Source: Hyphomicrobium sp.
Lineage (GTDB): Bacteria > Pseudomonadota > Alphaproteobacteria > Rhizobiales > Hyphomicrobiaceae
NCBI GenBank assembly: GCA_025351425.1
Contig: JANXVY010000071.1
Span: forward strand, 1-64,000
Direction: 5' to 3'
DNA: 64,000 nt
Position 1 is the stretch's first letter. The number at the start of each line of letters is the position of its first letter. The position numbers and the translations under genes are program-made. Shown in pieces: positions 53,470 to 62,752 of this stretch. Under the pieces are notes generated by a model that had not been told where the DNA came from, made no database searches, and saw nothing but the letters and a program-made list of their open reading frames with translations.

Positions 53470-53961
53470 TCAGGCCACGACAAGTTTTTCGGCCTGGTCA
53501 AGCAGGCGATCGAGCGTCGCCCGGCAATCGGTGCCCATCACGGCAGTGGTCCGCGACTGCGACAGCTGCCAGATGGGATAGGCTTCTTTCAGAACGGCCA
53601 TGCCCTTGGGCGTCAGGTGCAATCCGCGCCCGCGCCGGCCGGCAGGCGGGTCCATGACGATGTGGCCGAGCGCGAGCAGGCGTTTTAGGTTACGTGAGAG
53701 CGTTGATTTTTCGATGTCGAGATCGTAGCCGATTTCGACCGCCGTGATGCCGTCGCGCGAAGCGAGCTGCGCCAACAGCGTATATTGGCTGGCCGTGATT
53801 CCAAGCGGTCGCATCGCGTCGTCGTAAACTCGGGTGATGATGCGGGACAGCTGGCGCACACGGGTCGCAAGGCAGGTCGCGCCCGTGTTTTCCGCGATGT
53901 CGTGGATCAAATTCGGATCGGCGATGGCGGGGCGATGCTGTGCGGGAGCCATGATATTCAT
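53470..53961 (-). CDS. MarR-family transcriptional regulator
   Basis: A 163 aa winged-helix protein. The DNA-binding core with LGITASQYTLLAQLASRDGITAVEIGYDLDIEKSTLSRNLKRLLALGHI (about residues 50-98) and the wing with GRRGRGLHLTPKG is characteristic. It probably regulates itself or a nearby gene in response to a phenolic or other ligand. ATG 53961 is preferred because GGGG precedes it; two other in-frame ATGs exist at 53952 and 53985. It has its own terminator. Targets unknown. Confidence 0.88.
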   Translation of the reverse strand: MNIMAPAQHRPAIADPNLIHDIAENTGATCLATRVRQLSRIITRVYDDAMRPLGITASQYTLLAQLASRDGITAVEIGYDLDIEKSTLSRNLKRLLALGHIVMDPPAGRRGRGLHLTPKGMAVLKEAYPIWQLSQSRTTAVMGTDCRATLDRLLDQAEKLVVA

Positions 53962-54130
53962 TGAGTAACCCCAAGGTCTTGGCAACGCGGGACAGGATTA
54001 TGGTCATACAACCGTTGAGACGACTAGGCCGCGATTCGGCGGTCAGGGTCAAACGGGGCCACCACGATTTTGCGGCTGTGTGACATGAGGTTTCTGACCA
54101 TCGTTAGGCGGCGTCTGGCGGACGTAACAC
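53962..54130. other. Promoter region of the marR-like gene
   Basis: A 169 bp stretch with an additional GGCGGTCAGGG sequence near 54037 that resembles the start of the 80 bp units downstream. No coding content seen. Confidence 0.4.
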
Positions 54131-54290
54131 CGGCGGTCAGAAGTTGCGACCGCTGGTATTCGCGCGCGGGGTTGGTGGGGCGGCCGCGCGCAAAGCAGAG
54201 ACCCTTATATCGGCGGTCAGAAGTTGCGACCGCTGGTATTCGCGCGCGGGGTTGGTGGGGCGGCCGCGCGCAAAGCAAAGACCCTTATCC
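54131..54290 (+). repeat. Two tandem 80 bp hairpin units
   Basis: Units start CGGCGGTCAGAAGTTGCGACC at 54131 and 54211 and differ at only a few bases. Each folds twice: GCGGTC…GACCGC, and GCGCGCGG…CCGCGCGC. The period of 80 is not a multiple of three and no gene is seen. A third copy of the opening bases forms the left arm of the hairpin at 54282-54324. Confidence 0.85.
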
Positions 54291-54324
54291 CGGCGGTCAG
54301 AATGTCTGACCGCCGGGATAAGGG
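54282..54324. terminator. 20 bp perfect hairpin at the tusA 3' end
   Basis: Arms 54282-54301 and 54305-54324 (CCCTTATCCCGGCGGTCAGA and its complement) are perfectly complementary around ATG. It begins 4 bp after the tusA stop. There is no T-tract, so termination might be by stem alone or the element could have another role. Confidence 0.6.
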
Positions 54325-54328
54325 GGCA

Positions 54329-54565
54329 TCAGCCGCGCTCGATCGTGAAGCGAAAAACGCCGCCGGTTGTGCTCTGGGTGCGTAATTTGTGGCCGCCGAC
54401 GGAGCATAAGACTACGAAATCGGCGGGGCTTTGTGGGTCGGTCGCGATCACCTCCAGGAGTTGGCCCGGACGGAGAGCCGCGAGGGCCTTGCGGGCTTTG
54501 AGGACGGGGAGCGGGCAGGCCAAGCCGCTGGTATCCAGGAGCGAATTTCCCATCTGTGGTTCCAT
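54329..54565 (-). CDS. tusA: TusA-family sulfurtransferase
   Basis: A 78 aa TusA-like sulfur carrier. The catalytic Cys is in the CPLPVL motif (about residues 17-22), and the conserved segment GGHKLRTQSTTGGVFRFTI ends the domain. It would pass persulfide sulfur to other proteins (tRNA thiolation, molybdenum cofactor). Starts at ATG 54565 or 54553 are possible; TTG 54571 is less likely. It is divergent from the RND-like gene. Confidence 0.9.
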   Translation of the reverse strand: MEPQMGNSLLDTSGLACPLPVLKARKALAALRPGQLLEVIATDPQSPADFVVLCSVGGHKLRTQSTTGGVFRFTIERG

Positions 54566-54670
54566 TCCCAATGGTTGTGCTGGTGGCCTGGGAGAAATAC
54601 GCTACAACGTCGCACCGGGGCCGTTAATCCAGCACGGGGCCGGGGCGTGTCAAGGGCAGGTGTATAACGC

Positions 54671-57052
54671 ATGGCAAGCGCTGACGATGCGCAGAAAACC
54701 GTCCTGTATGCGGGGGGACTGCAGCGCCTGGGGCTGCTGGGGCTGCGCTTGCCGTGGCTCGTGGGGATGCTCGTTCTGGCCGTGACTGCGGTGGCGGGCT
54801 TGGGGATCAGCATGCTGCGCGTCGACGACAGCCTGTCCGAGCTGTTCCGCACGAATACAGAAGAATTCCACCGCTACGAAGATATCGACCGGCGCTTTCC
54901 CTCTAGCGAATACGATGTTCTGGTGGTCGTCGAAGGGCACGATCTGCTGGCACGGCCGCAGCTGGAAGCCTTCAGTCACGTGGCGACGGAGCTCCAACTG
55001 ACTGATGGGGTGGCCGGGATCGTCTCCATGCTGTCGGCGCGGCAGAAGCCCGATGCGTCGGGGTATGCAGCGCCCGTCGTTCCCGACGAACTGCCCGCCG
55101 GAACGGCCTATGACGAGGTCGTCAAGACGTTGCGCGGCAACGAGATCGTTTCGGGGAAGTTCCTGTCGGCGGACGGCCAGCTCGCGATGATCGTGCTGTC
55201 GCTCGACCGGGCGATGGTCGCAGATAAGTCGGCCAAGACGATCATCGGCGGCATCACCGAAGCGGTCGAGAAGGAAATCAAAGGCTCGGGGCTGACGTTC
55301 AAACTGGCCGGCGCACCCGTCATGCAGCTCGAAATCCGTAATGCGGTCGAGCGCGACCAGCTGCTCTATAACGGCCTCGGGCTGCTTTTTGGCGCGTTGA
55401 TCGCAGTGATCTTCTTCCGGCGCTTCTCGCTGATGCTGGTGGCCGCTCTCCCGCCGGTGCTGGCGGTGACGTGGTCGCTCGGTTTGCTCGGGTGGATGGG
55501 GGTCAAGCTCAACCTGTTCCTCAATGTCATGACGCCGCTCATCATGGTGATGGGGTTTGCCGACAGCATGCAGATGGTGGCGGCGATCCGCATCCGGTTG
55601 CGCGAAGGCGATACGCGTTGGGAGGCGGTGCGGTTTGCGGTCAATGTAGTGGGGCCGGCGTGCGTGCTCGCGCATGGCACGGCCCTCGTCGCGTTTCTGG
55701 CGCTGCTACTGTCGGAATCGGGGCTTATCCGCACCTTCGGCATGGCGGGGTCGCTGTCCGTCGTGATTTCGTTCGTGGCGGTCATTCTGGTGCTGCCGCT
55801 ACTTGGCGTGCTGCTGATCCGCAACGAGGCGACGCTTGCGCGCGACCGCAGTCCGGGAGACGCACTGATGGATGGGTTGGGGACCATGGTCGGCGGCATC
55901 GTCGATCATGTGGTGCACCGCTCGGGCGCCTATTCGGCGCTGGCGCTGTCGTTGTTTGCACTATTGGCGGCGGCACACCTGCAACTGCAGCCGCGCTACC
56001 GGCTGGCCGACCAGGTGCCCGACCGGGAACAGGCTCTGAACGCCACTGCGCGCATCGACCAGAAGCTGACCGGGGCCAATCCCGTGCACATCATGATCGA
56101 GTGGGGCGATGCGGCGCCGCTGTTCAGCCCCGTACCGATGGCGGTGATAGCCGAGACCCACAAGATCCTCGAACAGACGGCGGGGCTCGGGAATGTTTGG
56201 TCGCTCGACAGTCTGCGGCGGTGGCTGCGCGAAGCCGGCGACGACCGTATCGAGACGGTCGCGAAATACGTCGGCATTCTCCCCGAGCATCTGGTGCGGC
56301 GGTTCATCGCCAAGGAGCAGAATGCGGTGCTCGTGACGGGCCGGCTGCCCGATATCGACAGCAGTCAGATTTTGCCCGTGGTCGCCAAGGTAGATGCCGC
56401 ACTCGACCCCGTGCGGGCAGCGCATCCGGGCTACCGGATTTCGGTAACGGGATTGCCTGCGATCGCTGCGCGCAACTCCGCGCGTATGATCGGGCAATTG
56501 AACGAAAGCCTGCCGCTGTGCGTGGCGCTCGTGTCGGTGCTGCTGGGCCTCGCGTTCTGGTCGCCGTTCGTGACGCTGATCGCGATTCTACCCGGCTTGT
56601 TCCCAGTGGTGGCGGCGGGCGCGTGGCTGTGGGCGAAGGGGGCGGGGCTCGAGTTTGCTTCGGTGGTCGCGCTGCTCGTCGTGTTCGGGCTCGGCATCGA
56701 TGCGCTCATTCATTTCCTCAACCGGCTGCTGATCGAAGAAGCGCGGCATGAGCCGGCGGGCGCGAGCGGCTATGAACAGCAGATGGATGCGATCAAGCGC
56801 GCCCGCGTACTGGTCGGGCCGGCGATCATCCTGACCACGATTGTGCTCGCCTTCGGGCTGGGCGTCACTGTGTTTTCGGATCTGCCATCGCTGCGCACGT
56901 TCGGGCTGGTGTGCGGGATTACGCTGCTGGCGTCGCTGATCGCCGATCTCGTGTTCCTGCCGGCGACCATTATGCTGGCGCGGCGCATCTGGCCGTTGCC
57001 GACGCCGCCAGCGGACCCGGTGTTTCCGCCGTTCAAACGGGTGGACGTCTAA
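54671..57052 (+). CDS. RND-superfamily (MMPL/HpnN-like) transporter
   Basis: A 793 aa membrane protein of 12 helices in two repeats, each with one TM1 then a large periplasmic loop (about 60-240 and 430-580). The sterol-sensing-domain-like segment LLFGALIAVIFFRRFSLMLVAALPPVLAVTW and the GLGIDALIHFLNRLLIEE segment with Asp (about 670) fit Patched/MMPL RND pumps such as the hopanoid transporter HpnN. The cargo may be a lipid or hopanoid; no adjacent gene settles it. ATG 54671 follows GCAGGTG. It overlaps the convergent DMT gene by 20 bp. Confidence 0.85.
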   Translation: MASADDAQKTVLYAGGLQRLGLLGLRLPWLVGMLVLAVTAVAGLGISMLRVDDSLSELFRTNTEEFHRYEDIDRRFPSSEYDVLVVVEGHDLLARPQLEAFSHVATELQLTDGVAGIVSMLSARQKPDASGYAAPVVPDELPAGTAYDEVVKTLRGNEIVSGKFLSADGQLAMIVLSLDRAMVADKSAKTIIGGITEAVEKEIKGSGLTFKLAGAPVMQLEIRNAVERDQLLYNGLGLLFGALIAVIFFRRFSLMLVAALPPVLAVTWSLGLLGWMGVKLNLFLNVMTPLIMVMGFADSMQMVAAIRIRLREGDTRWEAVRFAVNVVGPACVLAHGTALVAFLALLLSESGLIRTFGMAGSLSVVISFVAVILVLPLLGVLLIRNEATLARDRSPGDALMDGLGTMVGGIVDHVVHRSGAYSALALSLFALLAAAHLQLQPRYRLADQVPDREQALNATARIDQKLTGANPVHIMIEWGDAAPLFSPVPMAVIAETHKILEQTAGLGNVWSLDSLRRWLREAGDDRIETVAKYVGILPEHLVRRFIAKEQNAVLVTGRLPDIDSSQILPVVAKVDAALDPVRAAHPGYRISVTGLPAIAARNSARMIGQLNESLPLCVALVSVLLGLAFWSPFVTLIAILPGLFPVVAAGAWLWAKGAGLEFASVVALLVVFGLGIDALIHFLNRLLIEEARHEPAGASGYEQQMDAIKRARVLVGPAIILTTIVLAFGLGVTVFSDLPSLRTFGLVCGITLLASLIADLVFLPATIMLARRIWPLPTPPADPVFPPFKRVDV

Positions 57053-57929
57053 GCGCGCGCCAGAGGCGACCGTCGATGATGAGGAGCGCGCCCGCGATCA
57101 GCAGGCCGCCGGCGATTTGGTTGGCGGACAGCGGCTCATGCAGGATCAACACGCCGAGCAGCGTCGCGCTGACGGGGACGAGCAGCGTCACCAGCATCGC
57201 ATTGGTCGCGCCGGCCTCGGCCATGATCTGGAAGAAGATCACGAAGGCAAGCGCGGTCGAGAGGACGGCAAGTCCTGCAATGGAGCCGAGGGCAGCAAGG
57301 CTCGGTAACGTCTGCCGCCACGGCTGATCGAAAGCAATCGCGAAGGGCAACAGCAGCAGGGACGAACAGGCGAGTTGGGCGGCGGCCGTCATGAGGGGCG
57401 GATTGGCCTTGAAGCGGCGGCCCCACAGTCCAGCAAAGCCGTAGCACAGCGTCGCGCCGATCATGGCGGCCATGCCGAGGCCGTTGGCTTCCTGCGGATC
57501 AAGTGCGGCCGGTCCCACCAGCGTCGTGACGCCGGCGATGCCCACCGCGACGCCGAGCGCGCGCTGCGGCGTCAGCCTGTCGTCGGAGGTGAATGCGTGG
57601 GCGATGAGCACGGTCCAGAGTGGGGTGGACGCGTTCAGGACCGAGGCGATGCCGCTGGTGATGCGGGTTTGGGCGAACGCGATCAGGACGAAGGGGATGG
57701 CGTTGGCAAGCGCCGCCATGACGGCGTAGTCGCGCCACTCTTTCGCGGTGCGCGGCCAGCTGTGGCCGAGCACTGCGGCGACTGCGGTCAAGACGAGCGC
57801 GCCACCGGCCACGCGTATGAGCACGAGCGTAAACGTCGGTACTTCATGGGCCGCTATTGCAGTGAAGAAGAACGATCCGCCCCACAGCAGCGACAGGAAT
57901 GCGATCAGGGTCCATTGGCGCGCCGTCAT
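57033..57929 (-). CDS. EamA/DMT-superfamily transporter
   Basis: A 298 aa ten-helix transporter with two EamA repeats. The FLSLLWGGSFFFTAIAA start and the GRRFKANPPLMTAAAQLACSS segment are typical. Substrate unknown. ATG 57929 has GGAG upstream; a longer start at 57962 would add 11 hydrophilic residues. Its last 20 bp overlap the convergent RND gene on the other strand. A second member of the family is at 34723-35604, but the two are not close relatives by eye. Confidence 0.85.
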   Translation of the reverse strand: MTARQWTLIAFLSLLWGGSFFFTAIAAHEVPTFTLVLIRVAGGALVLTAVAAVLGHSWPRTAKEWRDYAVMAALANAIPFVLIAFAQTRITSGIASVLNASTPLWTVLIAHAFTSDDRLTPQRALGVAVGIAGVTTLVGPAALDPQEANGLGMAAMIGATLCYGFAGLWGRRFKANPPLMTAAAQLACSSLLLLPFAIAFDQPWRQTLPSLAALGSIAGLAVLSTALAFVIFFQIMAEAGATNAMLVTLLVPVSATLLGVLILHEPLSANQIAGGLLIAGALLIIDGRLWRALRRPPV

Positions 57930-58010
57930 ACCGTCTCCGGAGGGCTGGTCCGCAGACGGCATACGCGTTCGGTGCGCCGGTGGCGATGGATTTACGCCGC
58001 GCGGCGTCCG

Positions 58011-58418
58011 TCAGCGGCTGAGATTGAAGAAGGCCGCGCCGCCGCCGCCCCGGAGCTGAGCGCTGAGGCTCGAGCCATTGACCGTGATATTGATCGAGCC
58101 GGTCACGCCGTATTCGGCGTTGTTGAACTCGCCGGAATACCGATTGGCGCCGACCTGTTCCAGCGTTGCGGTCTGGGCCGCGCGCGCCGAACTGGACGCG
58201 CAAACGGCATTCATGGCGTAGCTCTTGCCGCCCTGTTTCTGGAACGAAACCTTGCAGCGGGCCTTTTCCGTGGCGCCGGAGGGCAGTTCGACGGAACCGC
58301 TGCCGCTCCATGAGCCCTGCAGCCCTTCGGCCGCCGCGGAAACGGCACTTGTCATGGCGAGGAGCGCGACGCCTGCTGCCGCGAACAAACCCAACGGGGC
58401 CGACGAATTTTGGTGCAT
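58011..58418 (-). CDS. Exported protein of unknown function
   Basis: A 135 aa protein with a signal peptide (MHQNSSAPLGLFAAAGVALLA, cleavage after AVSAAA). The mature domain is beta-rich: LQGSWSGSGSVELPSG…EKARCKV, one Cys pair (about Cys54 and Cys72), and a GYSGEFNN-like strand, ending LRGGGGAAFFNLSR. The arrangement looks like a small lipocalin- or beta-barrel-like domain found in rhizobial hypothetical proteins. ATG 58418 has GGAG upstream. No assigned function. Confidence 0.65.
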   Translation of the reverse strand: MHQNSSAPLGLFAAAGVALLAMTSAVSAAAEGLQGSWSGSGSVELPSGATEKARCKVSFQKQGGKSYAMNAVCASSSARAAQTATLEQVGANRYSGEFNNAEYGVTGSINITVNGSSLSAQLRGGGGAAFFNLSR

Positions 58419-58763
58419 CTGGGAATCTCCGGTTCGTTCAGGCATGCTGGCGAACGATTGCCTCTGATTTGTGACAACAGATTACTTGCGGCGAAATAAA
58501 ATGCCAGAGGTTGAGCTGGCACAATAGTGCATTTAGGTGGACTGTGGCTTCCAGTGCTCAGTGTTACCCGCTTTCAGGCTCTCGTTGAGTGCCCGACGTC
58601 ATATGCAGCTGCGCCGGAAATGTTCCGCGCGGGCACCAGCGGACCTTCGACACTTTTCGGAGAGTTGACTCGCGCCGCATCAAACCGCCAATTCTCCTAA
58701 GACGACGTCGAGATGGGGATTCGGCGTCCAATCGGCAACACGAGCGAGAGGCGGCAGCAGTCG
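58419..58763. other. Gene-free stretch before the HIT gene
   Basis: A 345 bp region. A CTGGCACAATAGTGCA near 58516 looks like a sigma-54 element but the spacing between GG and GC is 9, one short. No coding frame, repeat or strong hairpin is evident. Confidence 0.5.
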
Positions 58764-59192
58764 ATGACGTACGAAAGCGGCAATGTGTTTGCAAAAATTC
58801 TGCGCGGAGAAATTCCGAGCCAACGCGTTTACGAGGACGCCCACTGCGTCGTTTTCATGGATGTGATGCCGCAATCGCCCGGACATGCGCTCGTGGTGCC
58901 GAAGGCTGCGAGCCGCAACCTGCTGGATGCCGATCCGGCAACGCTCGCTCATGTTCTGCCGCTGGTGCAGAGGATCGCGCGGGCGTCGAAAGCGGCGTTT
59001 GCCGCCGATGGTATCAGCGTGATGCAATTCAACGAGGCAGCCGGTGGCCAATCGGTGTTCCATCTGCATTTCCACGTTATTCCCCGGTTCGACAGCGTCC
59101 CCCTGAAACCGCACACGGGGAGCATGGAGAAGCCCGAGATTCTGGCGCGGCACGCGGAGGCGCTCAAAAAGGCACTTGCGGACATGACATAG
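58764..59192 (+). CDS. HIT-family hydrolase
   Basis: A 142 aa HIT (histidine triad) protein. The motif QSVFHLHFHVIPR (about residues 94-106) gives the HxHxHxx nucleotidyl-binding site with the catalytic middle His. The rest matches the HINT branch (AKILRGEIPSQRVYEDAHCVVFMDV). It likely cleaves nucleotide phosphoramidates or adenylates. ATG 58764 fits the family; an upstream in-frame start at 58713 is possible. It converges with gor (2 bp gap). Confidence 0.92.
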   Translation: MTYESGNVFAKILRGEIPSQRVYEDAHCVVFMDVMPQSPGHALVVPKAASRNLLDADPATLAHVLPLVQRIARASKAAFAADGISVMQFNEAAGGQSVFHLHFHVIPRFDSVPLKPHTGSMEKPEILARHAEALKKALADMT

Positions 59193-59194
59193 CG

Positions 59195-60574
59195 TTAAGC
59201 GCGCGGCGCAACCCACTTGTCGCGGAGCGTGACGAGTTCTTCCGCAGCGCTCGGATGGAGCGCCATGGTGCCATCGAACTCGGCCTTGGTCGCGCCCATG
59301 CGCATGGCGATGGCAGCCATCTGGACGATTTCTGCGGCATCCGCGCCGAGCACATGGCAGCCGAGCACGCGATCGGTTGCCGCGTCGACGACGAGCTTCA
59401 TCAACATGCGTTCGTCGCGACCGGCCAATACGGCCTTCATGGGGCGGAAACGAGTTTTGTAGACGTCGACCTGCGGGTACTGGGCGTGCGCCTGTTGTTC
59501 GCTCAGGCCTACGGTGCCGATTTCGGGCGTGGAAAAGACCGCCGACGGGATCATTTCGTGGTCGGTCACCCAGGGTTTGGACCCATAGACGCTGTCGGCG
59601 AACGCATGGCCCTCGCGAATGGCGACTGGCGTCAGGTTCACGCGGTCCGTGACGTCGCCGACGGCATAGACGGAAGGGGAGGACGAGCAGGACTGCGCGT
59701 CGACCACAACGCGACCGTTGGCGCCAAGGGTGACGCCGGCGGCTTCGAGGCCGATGCCGTGGGTGTTGGGCAGGCGGCCGGTGGCGCACATCACGGTGTC
59801 GCACCGAAGTGTTTCGCCCGTGGTGAGGGTAACGGTCAGCCCGTCTGCTGTTTTGGCAATGCCCGACAGCTTGGCGTTGAGTTTGAGTTCAACGCCGCGC
59901 TTCTGCATGTCGACTGCGAGATCGTCGCGCAGATCGTCGTCAAACCCACGCAGGAGCTTGTCGCCGCGATGGACGAGTGTAACGGCGCTGCCGAGCCCAT
60001 TGAAGACGCATGCGAATTCAACCGCGATATAGCCGCCACCGACGATAACGATGCGGCCCGGCTGTTTGGGTAAATGAAACACCTCGTTGGAGGTGATCGC
60101 GTGTTCGATGCCCGGGATCGTTTTATCAAGAGCTGGCCGCGCGCCCGTCGCAACCAGGATCGTTTTTGCTTGCGCGCACTCACCTGTGGCGGGGAGGGCG
60201 ATGCGGCCGGGCGCTTCGAGAATTGCGCGGCTCTCGTAGAGGGTCACGCCGTTGCGGGACAGCGTGGCGCGATAGAGACCCTCGAGCCGGGCGATCTCGC
60301 GGTCCTTGTTGGCGATCAGGGTCGCCCAGTCGAAGGTGGGGACTGCGCCGAGTGTCCAACCGAAACCTGAAGCGTCTTCGAATTCGTCGCGGAAGCGGCT
60401 GGCATAGACCATCAGTTTCTTAGGGACGCAGCCGCGAATCACGCAAGTGCCGCCCACGCGGTATTCTTCGGCAATCGCAACCTTGGCGCCGTAGCTGGCG
60501 GCAATGCGGGCGGCCCGGACGCCGCCCGAGCCAGCGCCAATGACAAAGAGGTCGAACTCGGGAGTGGCGGTCAA
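59195..60574 (-). CDS. gor: Glutathione-disulfide reductase
   Basis: A 459 aa flavoprotein disulfide reductase. The FAD-binding GAGSGG (about residues 13-18) and redox-active pair GGTCVIRGCVPKK (Cys about 44 and 49) are present. The NADP-binding motif is GGGYIAVEFA (about 180) with a downstream HRGDKLLRGFDD that carries the basic residues typical of NADPH use. The C-terminal His-Pro (LHPSAAEELV) completes the active site. TTG 60574 is preceded by GAAGGG. It is followed downstream only by the convergent HIT gene. It maintains reduced glutathione. Confidence 0.93.
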   Translation of the reverse strand: MTATPEFDLFVIGAGSGGVRAARIAASYGAKVAIAEEYRVGGTCVIRGCVPKKLMVYASRFRDEFEDASGFGWTLGAVPTFDWATLIANKDREIARLEGLYRATLSRNGVTLYESRAILEAPGRIALPATGECAQAKTILVATGARPALDKTIPGIEHAITSNEVFHLPKQPGRIVIVGGGYIAVEFACVFNGLGSAVTLVHRGDKLLRGFDDDLRDDLAVDMQKRGVELKLNAKLSGIAKTADGLTVTLTTGETLRCDTVMCATGRLPNTHGIGLEAAGVTLGANGRVVVDAQSCSSSPSVYAVGDVTDRVNLTPVAIREGHAFADSVYGSKPWVTDHEMIPSAVFSTPEIGTVGLSEQQAHAQYPQVDVYKTRFRPMKAVLAGRDERMLMKLVVDAATDRVLGCHVLGADAAEIVQMAAIAMRMGATKAEFDGTMALHPSAAEELVTLRDKWVAPRA

Positions 60575-60640
60575 GGTCGGTGCCCTTCGTTGGAGTGAGT
60601 TGCCGGAGGCCGAGGGCCGGTGTGTCGCAAGGCGCGGAGC

Positions 60641-61372
60641 TTAGGCATCCAGGCCGTCGTCCAGTGCGAACAGGTTTTCGGCCTGCAGGACTTCGACGCC
60701 GTCCGGGCCAGCCAGGATTGCGGTATCGCAGATGCCGAGGAACAAGCCGTTCTCGACGACACCCGGGATCTGGCGCAGCACGTCATCGAGGGCTTCCGGG
60801 TCCGGGAGGCGGCCGAAGGCGCAGTCGAGGATGACGTTGCCGTTGTCCGTGACGAAGGGCTGGCCGTCCGCCTTCAAGCGAAGCGTTAAGGGGCCTTCGC
60901 AGCCGATGTCGGAAGCCAGCGCTTCGATCATCTGGCGGGTCGAGGCGAGGCCGAAACGGACGACTTCGACAGGGAGCGGGAACGCCCCGAGCATCGCGAC
61001 GCGCTTTTCCGCATCGGCGATGACGATAAGCCGGTCGGAGGAAACGGCGACGATCTTCTCGCGAAGCAGGGCGCCACCGCCGCCCTTGATAAGGCGCAGA
61101 TCGCCGTCAATTTCGTCGGTGCCGTCGACGGTCACGTCGAGGATCGGCTCTTCGTCGAGCGTGGTCAACTTAATGCCGAGCGCGCGCGCCTGGGCGGCGG
61201 TGGCCTCTGACGTCGGCACGCAGACGACTTCGAAGCCGGCCTTTACCTTTTCGCCAAGCAAGGCCACGAAGTGGGCGGCCGTGGAGCCGGTTCCCAGGCC
61301 GAGCTTCATGCCGGGCTCGATGAATTCGAGGGCGCGGGCTGCGGCGGCGCGCTTATAGTCGTCTGCGCTCAT
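60641..61372 (-). CDS. rpiA: Ribose-5-phosphate isomerase A
   Basis: A 243 aa isomerase interconverting ribose-5-phosphate and ribulose-5-phosphate. [12 protein letters not shown] (about residues 27-38), DGTDEID (about 85-91), [11 protein letters not shown] (about 98-108) and the C-terminal [16 protein letters not shown] form the RpiA signature. ATG 61372 is preceded by a perfect GGAGGTGAT. Gor starts 66 bp downstream in the same direction, so the pair may be an operon. Confidence 0.95.
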   Translation of the reverse strand: MSADDYKRAAAARALEFIEPGMKLGLGTGSTAAHFVALLGEKVKAGFEVVCVPTSEATAAQARALGIKLTTLDEEPILDVTVDGTDEIDGDLRLIKGGGGALLREKIVAVSSDRLIVIADAEKRVAMLGAFPLPVEVVRFGLASTRQMIEALASDIGCEGPLTLRLKADGQPFVTDNGNVILDCAFGRLPDPEALDDVLRQIPGVVENGLFLGICDTAILAGPDGVEVLQAENLFALDDGLDA

Positions 61373-61609
61373 GATGAATATCACCTCCGATTGTTCGACA
61401 CGATGTGTCACGGTAAACAGGAAATCGCAAGGCAGCACCGAACGAGCGCTGTGTACTTAGTCGCAGGGTCCACGGAACAATTCTGCCATCAAGTTCGTAT
61501 AACCGACAGGCTCGGCATCTGACTGGTTGCGCCATGCAGGTGGGCCACATAGCTTCACACAAAGCCTACGGAGGTTTTCATTTCGTCTCCTGACCTCAAG
61601 CTGCACGTT

Positions 61610-62752
61610 GTGGACCGGGCAGAGGATCTGACTGGGCTGGACCACGCTTGGCGGGCACTAATGGCGCAGAGCGCCTCGGCTGAGCCAATGCTCGATCCCG
61701 ATTGGCTGTTTACCTGGTGGACCATCTACGGGGCATCACGCCGCCTTGCTGTCGGGCTGTTTTATGAGGGTGAGCGGCTGGTCGCCATCGCGCCTTTTTG
61801 CCATCGCGTGCACAAATACGGAGGGGTGGTTCCGTTCCGGCGGCTGGAATTCATGGGTGCGGGCGATGAGCCGGACCGGGTGTGTTCGGAGTATCTCAAT
61901 CTGATCGTTGCGCGCGGCTTTGAGCGGGCGGTCGCGTTCAGCGTCGTCAAGGCGCTGAAGGATGGGGCGTTCGGCGTATGGGACGAATGTGCGCTCGAAA
62001 TGATGCATGGCGACGACCCTATGGTTGCGCTGCTGGCCGAGGCCTTCGGCGGCGTTGGGCTGGTGCCGGAACAGACCGAATTGACGGAAGCGCCGTTCAT
62101 TGCGCTACCGCGGGATTGGGATGCCTACCTTGAGACGCTGGATAGCTCCAAACGAAAGCGGTTCCGGCAGATCCTGCGAAAGTTCGAGGCCTGGGCCGGG
62201 GATCGGGGCTACCGGCTCAATCGCGCCCACGACCAAGCTTCGCTGGACGAGGGCTGGCGCATTTTGCAAGCCCTTCACGGCCAGCGGTGGAATGAACAGG
62301 GAAGTGCGGGGGTTTTTGAAGCCGAACGGTTCCGGAATTTCCATCGAACCTATCTGGAGCGGGCTCTGGAGCGCGATAAGGTCGAGCTGTTATGGCTCAC
62401 GGTCGGCGAACGCCCCGTTGCTGCCATGTACAACATCAACAGCGGCGGTTGCCTTTACTTCTATCAGTCGGGACGCGACGTGTCGGTGCCCGACGATTTG
62501 AGCATCGGTTTCGTGATGATTTTCCTGGTGCTTCAAGACGCGATGGCGCGCGGCTTGAAGGAGTTCGATTTTCTCGGCGGGGATACGGGATACAAGCAGC
62601 GTTTTACGGCGAAGACCCGGCCGCTTGTGCAGCTGCGCGTCGTGCGATCAAAGTTGCTGGAGGCCGCCCGCAAGGGACTGACTGCAACCAAACGGGGCTT
62701 GCGCAAACTACAGGGGTCGGCGGCAGTATCGCGACTGCCTACGCAGGCGTAA
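61610..62752 (+). CDS. GNAT/FemAB-like (BioF2-like) acyltransferase
   Basis: A 380 aa protein of the acetyltransferase-6/CelD-like group. An N-terminal GNAT-like part (LDPDWLFTWWTIYG to EYLNLIVARG, about 27-100) is followed by the typical second half with KRKRFRQILRKFE and LLWLTVGERPVAAMYNI, then EFDFLGGDTGYKQRF. These are often found with polysaccharide or cell-wall genes. GTG 61610 is annotated; an ATT codon at 61580 lies five bases after a perfect GGAGG and is in frame, giving ten extra residues (see findings). Its end overlaps the convergent glycosyltransferase by 14 bp. Confidence 0.8.
   Translation: MDRAEDLTGLDHAWRALMAQSASAEPMLDPDWLFTWWTIYGASRRLAVGLFYEGERLVAIAPFCHRVHKYGGVVPFRRLEFMGAGDEPDRVCSEYLNLIVARGFERAVAFSVVKALKDGAFGVWDECALEMMHGDDPMVALLAEAFGGVGLVPEQTELTEAPFIALPRDWDAYLETLDSSKRKRFRQILRKFEAWAGDRGYRLNRAHDQASLDEGWRILQALHGQRWNEQGSAGVFEAERFRNFHRTYLERALERDKVELLWLTVGERPVAAMYNINSGGCLYFYQSGRDVSVPDDLSIGFVMIFLVLQDAMARGLKEFDFLGGDTGYKQRFTAKTRPLVQLRVVRSKLLEAARKGLTATKRGLRKLQGSAAVSRLPTQA

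Noticed and set aside
55471-56751. 426-codon plus-strand frame within the RND gene
   Set aside because: Alternative-frame shadow of the transporter.
58510-58530. CTGGCACAATAGTGCA as a second sigma-54 promoter
   Set aside because: GG and GC are 9 bp apart, not 10, and no activator or suitable gene is adjacent.
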